64,000 nt of DNA from Acetobacter garciniae (GTDB taxonomy: Bacteria; Pseudomonadota; Alphaproteobacteria; Acetobacterales; Acetobacteraceae): positions 620,001 to 684,000 of the forward strand of contig NZ_JAFVMH010000001.1 in NCBI RefSeq assembly GCF_017377735.1. Direction: 5' to 3'. Of this stretch, positions 8,421 to 18,238 are shown piece by piece. Position 1 is the stretch's first letter; each line of letters begins with the position of its first letter. The notes beneath the pieces were generated by a model that saw only the letters and a list, made by a program, of their open reading frames with translations, was not told the origin of the DNA and ran no database searches. The translations under genes and the position numbers were made by a program.

Positions 8421-9602
8421 ATGATGCGGTTCGATGATCTTTTTCTCAAAGGGCTGGATAGCTTGGCAGGGCAGGGCCGTCTACGGTCCTGCCGGTCGTG
8501 GCATGGGGCGGGGCCGGGGCTGCTGCGCGCCGACGATGGCACCGTGCTGGTCGATTTTTCCTCCAACGACTATCTGGGCCTGCGCACACATCCGCTGCTG
8601 GCCGAACGCGCCGGCACCTGGGCGCGCGAGGAAGGCAGCGGCAGCGGTGCATCGCGGCTGGTGACGGGCACGTCACCCCTGGTTGCCGGGCTGGAACGGC
8701 GCGTGGCGGAACTGAAGGGCATGCAGGCGGCCCGGCTGTTTTCCTCTGGCTGGCAGGCCAATGCCTCCGTCGTGCCGGCTCTTGCGCGCCTGTCCGTGCA
8801 GGAGACGGGGGCACCTGCCATTGCGCTGGTGGACAAACTCATTCACGCCAGCCTTTACCAGGGCTGTGCTGCGGCCGGGCTGCGGCCGCACAGGTTCCGG
8901 CATAATGACATGGCCCATCTGCAAACGCTGCTCGAACAGGTGCAGGGGCCAGGGCTGCGCATCATCCTGACCGAAAGTGTCTTCAGCATGGATGGGGACC
9001 GGGCGGACCTGCAGGCCCTGCACGACCTGGCCCGCCGCAACAACGCGTTCCTGTGCGTGGACGAAGCGCATGCGACCGGCATCCTGGGCGAAGGCGGCAA
9101 GGGGCTGGTGGCCGGGCGGGCCGATCTTGTCATTGGCACTTTTTCCAAGGCGCTGGGCAGCATGGGGGCTTTTGTCGCGGCGTCCGATCCGGTCTGTCGC
9201 TGGCTTGAAAACGCGGCTTCGGGCTTTGTGTTCTCGACCGCACCTTCGCCACTGGTTCTGGGCGCTGTGGATGCGGGCCTGGACCTGCTGCCCGGCATGG
9301 ATGCAGCCCGCGCCCATACCGCCAGCCTGGCGGAGGCATTTCGCGCGCATATGCGCCGTGCCGGGCTGGACGTAGGCCCATCCACCACCCAGATCGTGCC
9401 CGTGCTGATCGGGGGGGAGACAGAAACGCTGGCCCTTGCGCGCGCTGTGGAACAGGCGGGTTTTCTGGCCGTCGCCATTCGCCCGCCCACAGTCCCGCCC
9501 GGTAGCTGCCGCCTGCGCGTTGTCCTGCACGCCCACCATACCCGCGCGCAGGTAGACGCACTGGCCGCCGCCATCGTGGCCGCCCGCAAGGCAATGGGTT
9601 GA
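8421..9602 (+). CDS. bioF: 8-amino-7-oxononanoate synthase
   Basis: A 393-residue PLP enzyme of the alpha-oxoamine synthase family that condenses pimeloyl-thioester with L-alanine. Motifs: VDFSSNDYLGL, GSGSGASRLVTGT, the PLP-stacking region FSSGWQAN, VDEAHATGILG, and the Schiff-base lysine in GTFSKALGSMGA (Lys243). Its length fits the family. The stop TGA shares one base with the start of the next gene, so bioF, the esterase gene and bioCD form a tightly coupled operon. Confidence 0.95.
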   Translation: MMRFDDLFLKGLDSLAGQGRLRSCRSWHGAGPGLLRADDGTVLVDFSSNDYLGLRTHPLLAERAGTWAREEGSGSGASRLVTGTSPLVAGLERRVAELKGMQAARLFSSGWQANASVVPALARLSVQETGAPAIALVDKLIHASLYQGCAAAGLRPHRFRHNDMAHLQTLLEQVQGPGLRIILTESVFSMDGDRADLQALHDLARRNNAFLCVDEAHATGILGEGGKGLVAGRADLVIGTFSKALGSMGAFVAASDPVCRWLENAASGFVFSTAPSPLVLGAVDAGLDLLPGMDAARAHTASLAEAFRAHMRRAGLDVGPSTTQIVPVLIGGETETLALARAVEQAGFLAVAIRPPTVPPGSCRLRVVLHAHHTRAQVDALAAAIVAARKAMG

Positions 9603-10288
9603 TGCAGCCCATGCGCGCGCTTTTCCTGCATGGCTGGGGATTCGGGCCGGATGTCTGGGTACCTGTGCTGGACAGGCTGGGCTGGAACGGGGTGATGACG
9701 CCGGATCTGGGCTTTCTGGACGCTGTGCGGCCCCACGCGGATGAAGCCCTTGAGCGGATCAGGCAGGACGGGTGCCCGGTGCTGGCTGTGGGGCATTCGC
9801 TGGGCTTTCTCTGGCTGGCCAGCCAGGACGGATGGCCAGCGGGCAGCAGGTTTGTGGGCATAAATGCGTTTGGCTGTTTCGCCGCCCGCGCGGACTTTGC
9901 GCAGGGCACGGCCCCCCGTATTCTGGCCCGCATGCTCAAGGGGCTCCAGACCGATGCAAGGGACGTCGTGAATGCGTTTCGCACCACTTGCGGGGCAACG
10001 GCACTGCCCACGGATTGCCCGGTGAATACCGACCACCTGCGCGTGGGGCTGGATATGCTCATGCAGGCAGATGCGCGCAAGCGCCTGGCCAGCATGGCGG
10101 AAGGCATAGGCGTGCTGGGCGGGCGGCAGGACAAGGTCGTGCCACCGGCCATGCTTGCGGCCTCCCTCCCGCCTGAGACCACTATCGAATGGCTGGAGGG
10201 CGGACACCTGCTACCCCTGACGAACCCCGATGAGTGCGCGCGTTTTCTACGCGGGATGGCGCGGCACATGGAGCAGCCCGGCGCATGA
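9602..10288 (+). CDS. BioH-like alpha/beta-hydrolase (pimeloyl-ACP methyl ester esterase candidate)
   Basis: A 228-residue alpha/beta-hydrolase. Visible elements: oxyanion-loop LFLHGWGFGPDVW like E. coli BioH, nucleophile elbow GHSLG (Ser), acid GGRQDKVVP (Asp) and EGGHLLPLT (His). BioH removes the methyl group added by BioC once the pimeloyl chain is complete. The placement between bioF and bioCD, with 1-base and 4-base overlaps on either side, makes this role likely. It could equally be a distinct esterase replacing BioH, so no symbol is given. The ATG overlapping the bioF stop is preferred to the TTG one codon upstream. Confidence 0.82.
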   Translation: MQPMRALFLHGWGFGPDVWVPVLDRLGWNGVMTPDLGFLDAVRPHADEALERIRQDGCPVLAVGHSLGFLWLASQDGWPAGSRFVGINAFGCFAARADFAQGTAPRILARMLKGLQTDARDVVNAFRTTCGATALPTDCPVNTDHLRVGLDMLMQADARKRLASMAEGIGVLGGRQDKVVPPAMLAASLPPETTIEWLEGGHLLPLTNPDECARFLRGMARHMEQPGA

Positions 10289-11763
10289 CCCCCACCCCTT
10301 CCACACCTCGTGCGGCCCTGATCGGGCGCAGCTTCGACAATGCCGAGCGTTACGACACGGCGGCCGTGGTGCAGCGCCTTTCAGCCGGGGAACTGGCTGC
10401 GGAGATAGCGCACGCCCTGGCCGCCGGGGCATGGCCTGCGCATGAGGCAGAGCATGGTCCCGCACGTATTCTGGAAATCGGCTGTGGCACCGGCCTGCTG
10501 ACCGAGCAGTTGCATGCCCGCTGGCCCCAGGCCGAGATCGTGGCCACGGATTATTCCCCCCGCATGGTTGCCCGCGCCCGCGACCGGATGGCGGCCTTCC
10601 TCCCTGATCGTCATCGCGCGATGTTCCACGTCATGGACGCGACCCGGCCGGATGTGGACGGGCCGTTCGATGTCATTTGCGGCAACATGGTGCTGCAATG
10701 GCTGGAAAACCCGGCCGAGGTGCTGCAAAAACTGGCAGTCTTGCTGGCACCGGGCGGCTTGCTTGGCGTATCCACCCTGCTGGGGGGCACATTTGCCCAA
10801 TGGCGCGCGGCATGTGCTGCCGAAGGGGCGCAGGCGGCTACTCCGACTTACCCGAATGCGAAGACCGTGGCGGGCTGGACGCCTTATCCCTGTTCCGGCG
10901 CATGGCGGGTTGCGCGCTACGAGCAGGTTTTCCCCACCGGGCTGGATTTCCTGCGGCACCTGAAGACCACGGGCGCTGCCGTCCCGCGTGAGGGGGGCGG
11001 TCGCCTGTCCGTGGGCCAGATCAGGCGCGCGGCCGACCGGCTGAATGCGGGGGGCGGGGCCATAAGCTGGGAACTGGCCTATGGCTGTTTTCGCCGCCCA
11101 CCGCGCCAGGGGGTTTTTGTCACCGGAACCGATACGGGGGTGGGTAAAACCCTGATTTCGGCCTGCCTGGTCCAGCGCTGGCAGGCACTGTACTGGAAAC
11201 CCCTGCAAAGCGGGCTGGCGGAGGACGAAGGCGATACGGCCACGGTCGCACGGCTGGTGCCCGGTGCGCATTGCTTCCCCCCCGCTGGCGCTTACCAGGC
11301 ACCCCTTTCCCCACAGGCGGCAGCCCGTGCCCAGGCGGAACAGGTCGACCCGGCCCGTCTGGCTCTGCCGCTTGCCGAACCCCACCGGCCCCTGGTGGTG
11401 GAAGGGGCAGGGGGGCTGATGGTGCCCGCCACGGATGAGATGATGATGATCGACCTCGCCGCCCTGTGGGGCCTGCCCGTGGTGCTGGTGGCCCGCAGCG
11501 GGCTGGGCACGCTCAACCATACTTTGCTCAGCCTGGGGGCCTTGCGCGAGCGGGGCATTGCCGTGGCAGGCGTGGTGCTGAACGGTCCAGCCAACCCCGA
11601 AAACCGCCGCACGATCGAGAGCCTGGGCAAGGTCCGCATTCTGGCTGAAATCCCCTGGTGCGAAGACGTCACACCCCGCACGCTGGCCGAACTGGCAGCG
11701 CGGCTTCCGTCATGGGAGGAAACATTTGCCCCTTCATGGCCCGGCGGGCGAACAGGCACGTGA
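10285..11763 (+). CDS. bioCD: BioC-BioD fusion: malonyl-ACP O-methyltransferase / dethiobiotin synthetase
   Basis: A single uninterrupted 492-residue frame. Residues about 10-271 are a class I SAM methyltransferase resembling BioC: ILEIGCGTG (62-70), ATDYSP, NMVLQWLENP and a C-terminal SWELAYGCF like the BioC end. Residues about 276-480 are BioD: P-loop GTDTGVGKT (281-289), WKPLQSG, VVEGAGGLMVP and VVLNGP. BioC methylates malonyl-ACP to prime pimelate synthesis; BioD closes the ureido ring of dethiobiotin. These are the first and penultimate steps of the pathway. Only a few residues (RPPRQ) link the domains. The ATG overlaps the preceding stop (ATGA). bioB is not in the window. Confidence 0.9.
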   Translation: MTPTPSTPRAALIGRSFDNAERYDTAAVVQRLSAGELAAEIAHALAAGAWPAHEAEHGPARILEIGCGTGLLTEQLHARWPQAEIVATDYSPRMVARARDRMAAFLPDRHRAMFHVMDATRPDVDGPFDVICGNMVLQWLENPAEVLQKLAVLLAPGGLLGVSTLLGGTFAQWRAACAAEGAQAATPTYPNAKTVAGWTPYPCSGAWRVARYEQVFPTGLDFLRHLKTTGAAVPREGGGRLSVGQIRRAADRLNAGGGAISWELAYGCFRRPPRQGVFVTGTDTGVGKTLISACLVQRWQALYWKPLQSGLAEDEGDTATVARLVPGAHCFPPAGAYQAPLSPQAAARAQAEQVDPARLALPLAEPHRPLVVEGAGGLMVPATDEMMMIDLAALWGLPVVLVARSGLGTLNHTLLSLGALRERGIAVAGVVLNGPANPENRRTIESLGKVRILAEIPWCEDVTPRTLAELAARLPSWEETFAPSWPGGRTGT

Positions 11764-11874
11764 ATGGGGGCGCTCGCGGTGTGGGAGTTCGGTCGGCATC
11801 GAGCGTGACAATACGGCACATGCGACGGCAGACGGGCCCATGACACTATGGGCACGAAAATACCGCCTGCGCGC

Positions 11875-12528
11875 TCAGTACTGCCGCAAAAGCCCTGCCA
11901 GCACGCCCTGAATCCGCAGCCGGTCGGCGGGCACGATGCGGGTTTCATACTGGGCGTTGGCGGGTTCAAGGGCGATCATGCCGCCCTTGCGGCGCAACCG
12001 CTTCAGGGTGACTTCGTGCTCGTCGATAAGGGCTACGACGATCTGCCCGTTTTCGGCCTGGTCGGATTTGCGGATAATGACATGGTCACCGTTGAGAATA
12101 CCGGCATCGGTCATGGAATCGCCGCTGACCTCAAGCGCGTAGTAATCCCCATTGCCGAGCATTTCGGTCGGCACCGTCAGGTTCGCGACGGGGTCGGCCA
12201 GGGCTTCGATCGGCAGGCCCGCGGCAATGCGGCCGTAAAGCGGTACCCTGACCAGTTCCGTCCTGGGGCGGGTGAAGCTGCCCCTGATCACGTTGGGGGG
12301 CAGGTCCTCGACGGATTCGGGCAGTTGCAGCACTTCCAGCGCGCGGGCGCGGTGGTGGTGCCTGCGCAGGAAACCGCGTTCTTCCAGCCCGGAAATCAGC
12401 CGGTGAATGCCCGATTTCGAGCGCAGGCCCATGGCTTCGCGCATTTCATCAAAAGAAGGCGAAAACCCCGTCTGCTTAAGGTGCGTGTCAATGAAAAGAA
12501 GCAGCTTGTGCTGTTTGCGAGTCAGCAT
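11875..12528 (-). CDS. lexA: LexA repressor
   Basis: The 217-residue SOS repressor with autopeptidase activity. The N-terminal winged helix-turn-helix covers residues 1-65 ([15 protein letters not shown], then [15 protein letters not shown]). The cleavage bond is Ala103-Gly104 in RIAAGLP. The catalytic serine is in SGDSMTDAG (Ser138) and the general-base lysine in EVTLKRL (Lys176). RecA-stimulated self-cleavage relieves repression of repair genes. The gene lies 101 bases downstream of moeA on the same strand but has its own LexA-boxed promoter. The moeA-lexA adjacency is common in Alphaproteobacteria. Confidence 0.96.
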   Translation of the reverse strand: MLTRKQHKLLLFIDTHLKQTGFSPSFDEMREAMGLRSKSGIHRLISGLEERGFLRRHHHRARALEVLQLPESVEDLPPNVIRGSFTRPRTELVRVPLYGRIAAGLPIEALADPVANLTVPTEMLGNGDYYALEVSGDSMTDAGILNGDHVIIRKSDQAENGQIVVALIDEHEVTLKRLRRKGGMIALEPANAQYETRIVPADRLRIQGVLAGLLRQY

Positions 12529-12575
12529 TGTCGCACCCCGGCGAGACGATTGAACATTCTGGAAAACCAGATTTT

Positions 12576-12590
12576 GTTCTATGTAAGTTC
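12576..12590 (-). promoter_or_regulatory. LexA operator (alphaproteobacterial SOS box)
   Basis: On the + strand the bases read GTTC-TATGTAA-GTTC, the direct repeat GTTC-N7-GTTC that is the known alphaproteobacterial LexA box. On the coding strand of lexA it reads GAAC-N7-GAAC. It overlaps the -10 element and part of the spacer of the lexA promoter and lies 48 bases upstream of the start codon, so LexA should repress its own transcription. Confidence 0.92.
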
Positions 12591-12604
12591 TCGTTTTTTG
12601 TCAA
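12576..12604 (-). promoter_or_regulatory. lexA promoter
   Basis: On the minus strand a perfect -35 hexamer TTGACA (12604-12599) is followed by exactly 17 bases and a -10 hexamer TAGAAC (12581-12576). Transcription would start near 12569, giving a leader of about 40 bases. The second GAAC of the SOS box is part of the -10 element. Confidence 0.75.
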
Positions 12605-12629
12605 TGCTTTCGCGCAGGGTCGTATGTTT

Positions 12630-13829
12630 TCACCCCAGCCGTATCATGTGGCACATCGTGCCTGCATCCTGTGCGGGGGCGTGGGGCGGGCGCAGCACAA
12701 GTGCCTGACTTTGCGCCAGAATATTAAGCTGTGCCGAATCCTGCCGGGCAAAGGGGGTGACCCTTGGCAGCCCGCCTTGGGGGTCTTCGCACAGGGTGGC
12801 GCGCAGGAAATCCTGGCGTTCGTCGTTCTCGCGCACGGCGCTGGCCAGAATGGCGGCCTCCGTCTGGGGCTGGGGGGAAACATGCATGCCCATCATGGCC
12901 TGGATGGCGGGTACGACGAACACGACCGAACAGACAAAGGCCGCCACCGGGTTGCCCGGCAGGCCAATGACCGGCGTATTGCCCAGCCGCCCCGAAAGCA
13001 GCGGCTTGCCCGGGCGCATGGCAATTTTCCAGAAATCCAGCGCAAGCCCCACCTCGTCCAGCGCGCTGCGCACCAGGTCGTAGGTGCCCACACTGGCCCC
13101 GCCGATTGTCACCAGCATGTCCATCTGCCGGGCGTGGGCAAGGCTCTGCGCAAGGCTTGCGGTGTTGTCACGTGCAACGGGCAGCATAATGGCCTCGGCC
13201 CCTGCCTGATCCAGAAAGGCGCTGACCATGAAGGCGGCGGAATTGAACACGCCGTCTTCGGCAATGGGGTCACCCGGCAGGGTAATTTCGTCACCCGTGG
13301 CCAGAACGCCCACGCGGGGGCGGCGTGCGGTTGGCAGCCACACATGCCCACCCGCTGCCGCCAGCCCGATATCGCGCGCCCCGAGTCTGCGCCCGGCCCG
13401 AACCAGCACGTCGCCCCGGTCGAAATCCTGCCCGCGCGCACGAATGAACTGGCCCGGCTTGCCCGGCTGCGAAAGCGTTATCCGGTCCCCCTCGCGCACC
13501 ACATTTTCCTGGATGATGATGGTATCCGCCCCATCGGGGATCTGGCTGCCGGTGAAAATGCGCACACATTCGCCAGTCTGCACTGTCTGCCCTGACGGAT
13601 GACCGGCCGGGGCCTCGCCCACCACGCGCAGCACGGCGCCGGGGTTGGTGTCTGCCGCACGGGCGGCGTAGCCATCCATGGCGGAGACACCAACCGGCGG
13701 ATTGGCGCGCCGCGCTGGCAGGTCCTGGGCCAGAACGCGGCCGCAGGCCTGGGTGAGCGGTGTGGTTTCCTGCCCGCAGAACGGTATGTTTTCAAGGATT
13801 CGGGCGCGTGCGGTTGCCACATCGAGCAT
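12630..13829 (-). CDS. moeA: Molybdopterin molybdenumtransferase
   Basis: A 399-residue enzyme that inserts molybdate into adenylated molybdopterin. Characteristic segments: SAMDGYA, VRIFTGSQIPDGADT, GVLATGDEITLPG, VTIGGASVGTYD and IGLPGNPVAAFV. The ATG at 13829 gives MLDVATARARIL and has GGGGAC about 7 bases upstream. The open frame continues 36 codons further but with lysine-rich, non-conserved sequence that would overlap the divergent rpmG promoter. It is the fourth molybdenum-cofactor gene in the window (with moaD, moaE and moaA), though not clustered with the others. Confidence 0.94.
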   Translation of the reverse strand: MLDVATARARILENIPFCGQETTPLTQACGRVLAQDLPARRANPPVGVSAMDGYAARAADTNPGAVLRVVGEAPAGHPSGQTVQTGECVRIFTGSQIPDGADTIIIQENVVREGDRITLSQPGKPGQFIRARGQDFDRGDVLVRAGRRLGARDIGLAAAGGHVWLPTARRPRVGVLATGDEITLPGDPIAEDGVFNSAAFMVSAFLDQAGAEAIMLPVARDNTASLAQSLAHARQMDMLVTIGGASVGTYDLVRSALDEVGLALDFWKIAMRPGKPLLSGRLGNTPVIGLPGNPVAAFVCSVVFVVPAIQAMMGMHVSPQPQTEAAILASAVRENDERQDFLRATLCEDPQGGLPRVTPFARQDSAQLNILAQSQALVLRPPHAPAQDAGTMCHMIRLG

Positions 13830-13878
13830 AAAATGGTCCCCTTTTGGTGTCCGTGGTGCTGCTTTGATGCAAGAAAGC

Positions 13879-13907
13879 TTGACCTTTTTCTTTTGTATGC
13901 GCATTTT
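13879..13907 (+). promoter_or_regulatory. rpmG promoter
   Basis: TTGACC at 13879-13884, a 17-base spacer and CATTTT at 13902-13907 form a plausible housekeeping promoter. The predicted start near 13914 leaves a leader of about 59 bases before rpmG. The -35 is strong and the -10 modest. Confidence 0.5.
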
Positions 13908-13972
13908 GCGCCCAACTGAACACCGCCGGAGCCGCATGCCCGGTTCCGCAATCCTGTCCTGCTGAGGAAGCC

Positions 13973-14140
13973 ATGGCCAAGACCAACGTTATCAAGATCC
14001 GTCTCGTTTCTACGGCGGACACCGGATACTTCTATGTGACCAAGAAGAACGCCCGCGCGCATACGGGCAAGATGGAACTGAAGAAGTACGATCCCGTGGC
14101 GCGCAAGCACGTCGTGTTCCGCGAAGCCAAGATCAAATAA
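13973..14140 (+). CDS. rpmG: 50S ribosomal protein L33
   Basis: A 55-residue ribosomal protein beginning [23 protein letters not shown] and ending VFREAKIK, the expected length and pattern for L33. It lacks the paired CxxC zinc motifs, so it is the zinc-independent (C-minus) form. GAGGA lies about 7 bases before the ATG. The gene stands alone between its own promoter and a strong intrinsic terminator, divergent from moeA. Confidence 0.95.
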   Translation: MAKTNVIKIRLVSTADTGYFYVTKKNARAHTGKMELKKYDPVARKHVVFREAKIK

Positions 14141-14177
14141 GATCGGTCTTTATCGGGGCGGTTGACGCCCGGATCGG

Positions 14178-14203
14178 AACGGCGCCGCAAGGCGCCGTTT
14201 TTT
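14178..14203 (+). terminator. Intrinsic terminator of rpmG
   Basis: AACGGCGCC and GGCGCCGTT form a perfect 9-base-pair stem with the stable loop GCAA. A run of T follows directly (six Ts at 14198-14203). It lies 37 bases after the rpmG stop and is the clearest intrinsic terminator in the window. Confidence 0.88.
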
Positions 14204-14444
14204 GTTGCGCGCAGGGATGGAGATACAGCCGCGCTGGCATAGAGCGTGGTGTTTTGCTTGCTCACGGTTGCGCGCTGCAAAATTTTCAATCCGGCCGTTC
14301 AGCCTCGAAAACCCCGCATGCCGAGCATCGTTGTTTGAGGGCTGTCTGAGGCAGTCTCATAGCAGTGGCGGGGAGGTGCACACAGAGCCCACCAGCGGGA
14401 CGGCATACTGCCGGGGGGGAGAGCGCGGGGAAAGTGCCGGCGGC

Positions 14445-14774
14445 TTAAAAGAGCGGGGCGCGCCTGTCATAGGGAATGACGATATCGTTCTTGTCGGCCA
14501 TGTTCAGCATGGCGCGTGCGCGTTCATCCAGGATATCGGCGTCGAGCGATTGTTCCTTCAGCCCGTTCACGCGCCTACGCCAGATCGCCTGTTCGCTCAG
14601 CGCGTCCTGGTGGGCCTGTTGCGCCTGGGCCAGAAGCCCAAGCTGCTCGTGATAGGCGTGCATGCCGTGTTCACCCTGTGTGGCGTTCCAGCCGAAATAG
14701 CCGGTAATCCCCAGGAACACCATGGGTGGGACAACAGCCCGGATAACTCGACGGATGATACGACCAATCTGCAC
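14445..14774 (-). CDS. FtsB/DivIC-family septum formation initiator
   Basis: A 109-residue small bitopic membrane protein. A short basic N-terminus (RIIRRVIR) precedes one transmembrane helix at residues about 14-28 (VVPPMVFLGITGYFG), then a coiled-coil rich in Gln, Ala and Leu (LGLLAQAQQAHQDAL). This is the architecture of FtsB, which bridges FtsL and FtsQ in the divisome and helps activate septal peptidoglycan synthesis. It is downstream of eno on the same strand, an adjacency common for this family. Family placement rests on architecture and context, so ftsB is probable rather than certain. Confidence 0.75.
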   Translation of the reverse strand: MQIGRIIRRVIRAVVPPMVFLGITGYFGWNATQGEHGMHAYHEQLGLLAQAQQAHQDALSEQAIWRRRVNGLKEQSLDADILDERARAMLNMADKNDIVIPYDRRAPLF

Positions 14775-14942
14775 TTCGGGTTCGCCTACGGTAAAGAACC
14801 ATCCACTCTATAACGCATTAGTCGTTTTAATCCATAACGCCATGCACGTACAAGTGATTTCGTACCCCGAACCATTGTCCCGCCGTTTTACAGGCGGTTA
14901 TAGGGTTTCGGGGTGCTGGTCTGTGCGGTGTCCGGGCCGTTT

Positions 14943-16244
<1,302 letters not shown>

Positions 16245-16402
16245 TTACGGGTTCGGGGGATGCCCCAACCGCCTTATTCTTGGTTTCTGACGGAGCAGAC
16301 CGGAATCGCTATTCCGTGCGGTTGCTAGTGGCCTCCTGTTGGGCTTTGCTGTCAACACCGCGATGGCGAAAACACGATATTCACGGAGCAGGATCCCAAG
16401 CA

Positions 16403-16879
16403 ATGAAGAAACTTCCCTTTCTGGCCGTGGTTCTCATGCTGGCGGGTGTTGTTCCCTTCGTGGCGTGCAGCGCGGGCATTGTCTTTTTCGACTCTGGCGT
16501 GCCCGTGCCCAATCTTCTGATGATGCTTGTCACCTATGGCGCGGTTTCCCTTTCCTTCATGGGTGCCGTGCACTGGGGGCAGGCCTTGCAGACCGATCGC
16601 CTGATCATGACAGCCGGGGCGGACGAGGTGGATAACCTGCGCCTGGCCCTGGGTGTGGTGCCCGCCCTGGTCGGCTGGGCCGCGGCCTGCATGGCCTATG
16701 CCTGGGTGCCGCTGGCCGGTATCGCCCTGCTGGTGGTGGCGTTCGCACTCATGGCGGTGTGCGAACGCAATGCCTGGCGCAGGGGCTGGCTGCCCGCAGG
16801 TTATATGGGCGTGCGCTGGATCGTGACCGCCGTGACGGAATGCTGCCTGGTCATGGTGCTGCTGGTGCGCGCGTTCTGA
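16403..16879 (+). CDS. DUF3429 family membrane protein
   Basis: A 158-residue hydrophobic protein with about five transmembrane segments. MKKLPFLAVVLMLAGVVPF is the first, followed by the family-like SFMGAVHWG and a central VVPALVGWA. These features match the DUF3429 family, whose function is unknown. The ATG at 16403 is preceded by AGGA at a suitable distance and starts a typical membrane leader. The longer frame upstream has no conserved residues. It is divergent from eno and a single gene by spacing. Confidence 0.72.
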   Translation: MKKLPFLAVVLMLAGVVPFVACSAGIVFFDSGVPVPNLLMMLVTYGAVSLSFMGAVHWGQALQTDRLIMTAGADEVDNLRLALGVVPALVGWAAACMAYAWVPLAGIALLVVAFALMAVCERNAWRRGWLPAGYMGVRWIVTAVTECCLVMVLLVRAF

Positions 16880-17052
16880 TTAAAGCCGCATTCCACGCAC
16901 GCCTTGTTCGCAACGGCTCAATCACGGGGCAGGCCGGGTCTGGCTTTGGCCGGGCATGGGCCATGCTGTGCGCCGGGGCGGATGTGGTATAACAGCCTGC
17001 CTGCGGGGTGCGGTCTTGTCGAGACGATACAACTGGGACAGAGATCAGGCTT

Positions 17053-18024
17053 ATGAACGCTAAACCACGTATTCTGGTAAAAGGGGCAGGGGTTGCGGGA
17101 ATGACCGCCGCCGTCACCCTGGCCGAACGGGGCGGGGACGTGACCCTGGTCGATCGCGCGGGCCGGGTCGGGGCCGGTGCGTCCTGGATGGCGGGTGGCA
17201 TGCTTGCCCCCTGGTGCGAGGCAGAGTCCGCACCGGCGGAGGTCACGGCCCAGTCGGTCGATTCGGTGGACTGGTGGGCAGCCCATGTGCCCGATGTCAC
17301 GCGTGAGGGCAGTCTGGTGCTGGCCCCCGCACGTGACGTGGGCGAAATAGCACGCTTCGGGCGGCGCACGTCGCATTTCACGCAGGTGGGGGGGGCTGAA
17401 ATTGCCGAACTGGAGCCGGATCTGGCCGGGCGTTTCCAGAAAGGCCTGTTTTTTGCGGATGAAGGGCATGTAGACCCGCGCCGTGCGCTGGAAGCACTGG
17501 GCGACAGGCTGCGCCATCTGGGTGGGCATGCGAACATGGATGACGCCCCGCCCGACGATAACGCGTTCGACTGGGTGGTGGATTGCACCGGCCTGAACGC
17601 CCGCAACACGCTGGAAGGCCTGCGCGGCGTGCGGGGTGAAATGCTGCTGCTGCGCTGCCCCGACGTGGTGCTGCACCGCCCCGTGCGCATGCTGCACCCG
17701 CGTATTCCGGTCTATATCGTCCCCCGTGCCGATCATGTGTTCATGGTGGGGGCGACCATGGTGGAAAGCGAAGATGCCGGTGGCATGACCGTGCGCTCCA
17801 TGATGGAACTGCTCAACGCCGCCTGGACACTGCATCCCGGCTTTGCCGAGGCGGAAATTCTGGAAATGGGCGTGGGCCTGCGCCCGTCCTACCCCGACAA
17901 CATGCCCCGCGTGCGCAGGGATGGGCGGCATGTTTTCATCAACGGCATGTACAGGCACGGCTTCCTGCTTTCTCCCGCCCGCGCGCGGGAAGCGGCCGAC
18001 CTGATTTTTGGCGCCCAGGGTTAA
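17053..18024 (+). CDS. thiO: Glycine oxidase / FAD-dependent oxidoreductase of the thiamine pathway
   Basis: A 323-residue FAD enzyme of the D-amino-acid oxidase fold. The dinucleotide-binding GAGVAGMTAAVTLAERG opens the protein, GASWMAGGMLAPWCE is a ThiO signature, and the end MYRHGFLLSPARA binds FAD. ThiO oxidises glycine to the imine (dehydroglycine) used by ThiG for thiazole synthesis. The ATG at 17053 gives MNAKPRILVKG. Being first in thiO-thiS-thiG-thiE strongly supports the role. The upstream 173 bases hold a TATAAC element but no TPP riboswitch that I can see. Confidence 0.93.
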   Translation: MNAKPRILVKGAGVAGMTAAVTLAERGGDVTLVDRAGRVGAGASWMAGGMLAPWCEAESAPAEVTAQSVDSVDWWAAHVPDVTREGSLVLAPARDVGEIARFGRRTSHFTQVGGAEIAELEPDLAGRFQKGLFFADEGHVDPRRALEALGDRLRHLGGHANMDDAPPDDNAFDWVVDCTGLNARNTLEGLRGVRGEMLLLRCPDVVLHRPVRMLHPRIPVYIVPRADHVFMVGATMVESEDAGGMTVRSMMELLNAAWTLHPGFAEAEILEMGVGLRPSYPDNMPRVRRDGRHVFINGMYRHGFLLSPARAREAADLIFGAQG

Positions 18025-18037
18025 GGAGCAACGACCG

Positions 18038-18235
18038 ATGAAACTTGTGGTCAATGACGAGACGCACGAGGTGTCGGCCCGCACGCTGGCGGCCCTGATC
18101 GATGAACTGGGCTATAGCGGGGCGCGTATCGCAACCGCGCTGGACGGGGTGTTCGTGCCCGCCCCCCAGCGTGAGCGAACACCCATTATCGAAGGCATGC
18201 GGGTGGAAATTGTCGCCCCCATGCAGGGGGGATAA
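18038..18235 (+). CDS. thiS: Thiamine biosynthesis sulfur carrier protein
   Basis: A 65-residue ubiquitin-like protein ending VAPMQGG. The C-terminal Gly-Gly is thiocarboxylated and delivers sulfur to ThiG. The beta-grasp pattern KLVVNDE, ALIDELG and RVEIVAPMQGG fits the family. The ribosome-binding site AAGGAG overlaps the thiO stop codon, so translation is likely coupled to thiO. Confidence 0.93.
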   Translation: MKLVVNDETHEVSARTLAALIDELGYSGARIATALDGVFVPAPQRERTPIIEGMRVEIVAPMQGG

Positions 18236-18238
18236 CCC

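Noticed and set aside
16350-16355. Perfect TTGACA on the minus strand upstream of eno as its -35 element
   Set aside because: No acceptable -10 hexamer lies 16-18 bases downstream (only GCCACT or CCACTA), so it was not listed as a promoter.
16880-17052. Possible TPP riboswitch (THI box) upstream of thiO, suggested by GGGGTGC and a nearby GATCAGG
   Set aside because: The CTGAGA and ACCTGATCTGG...AATACCAGCG elements are missing on both strands, so the short similarities are not a riboswitch.
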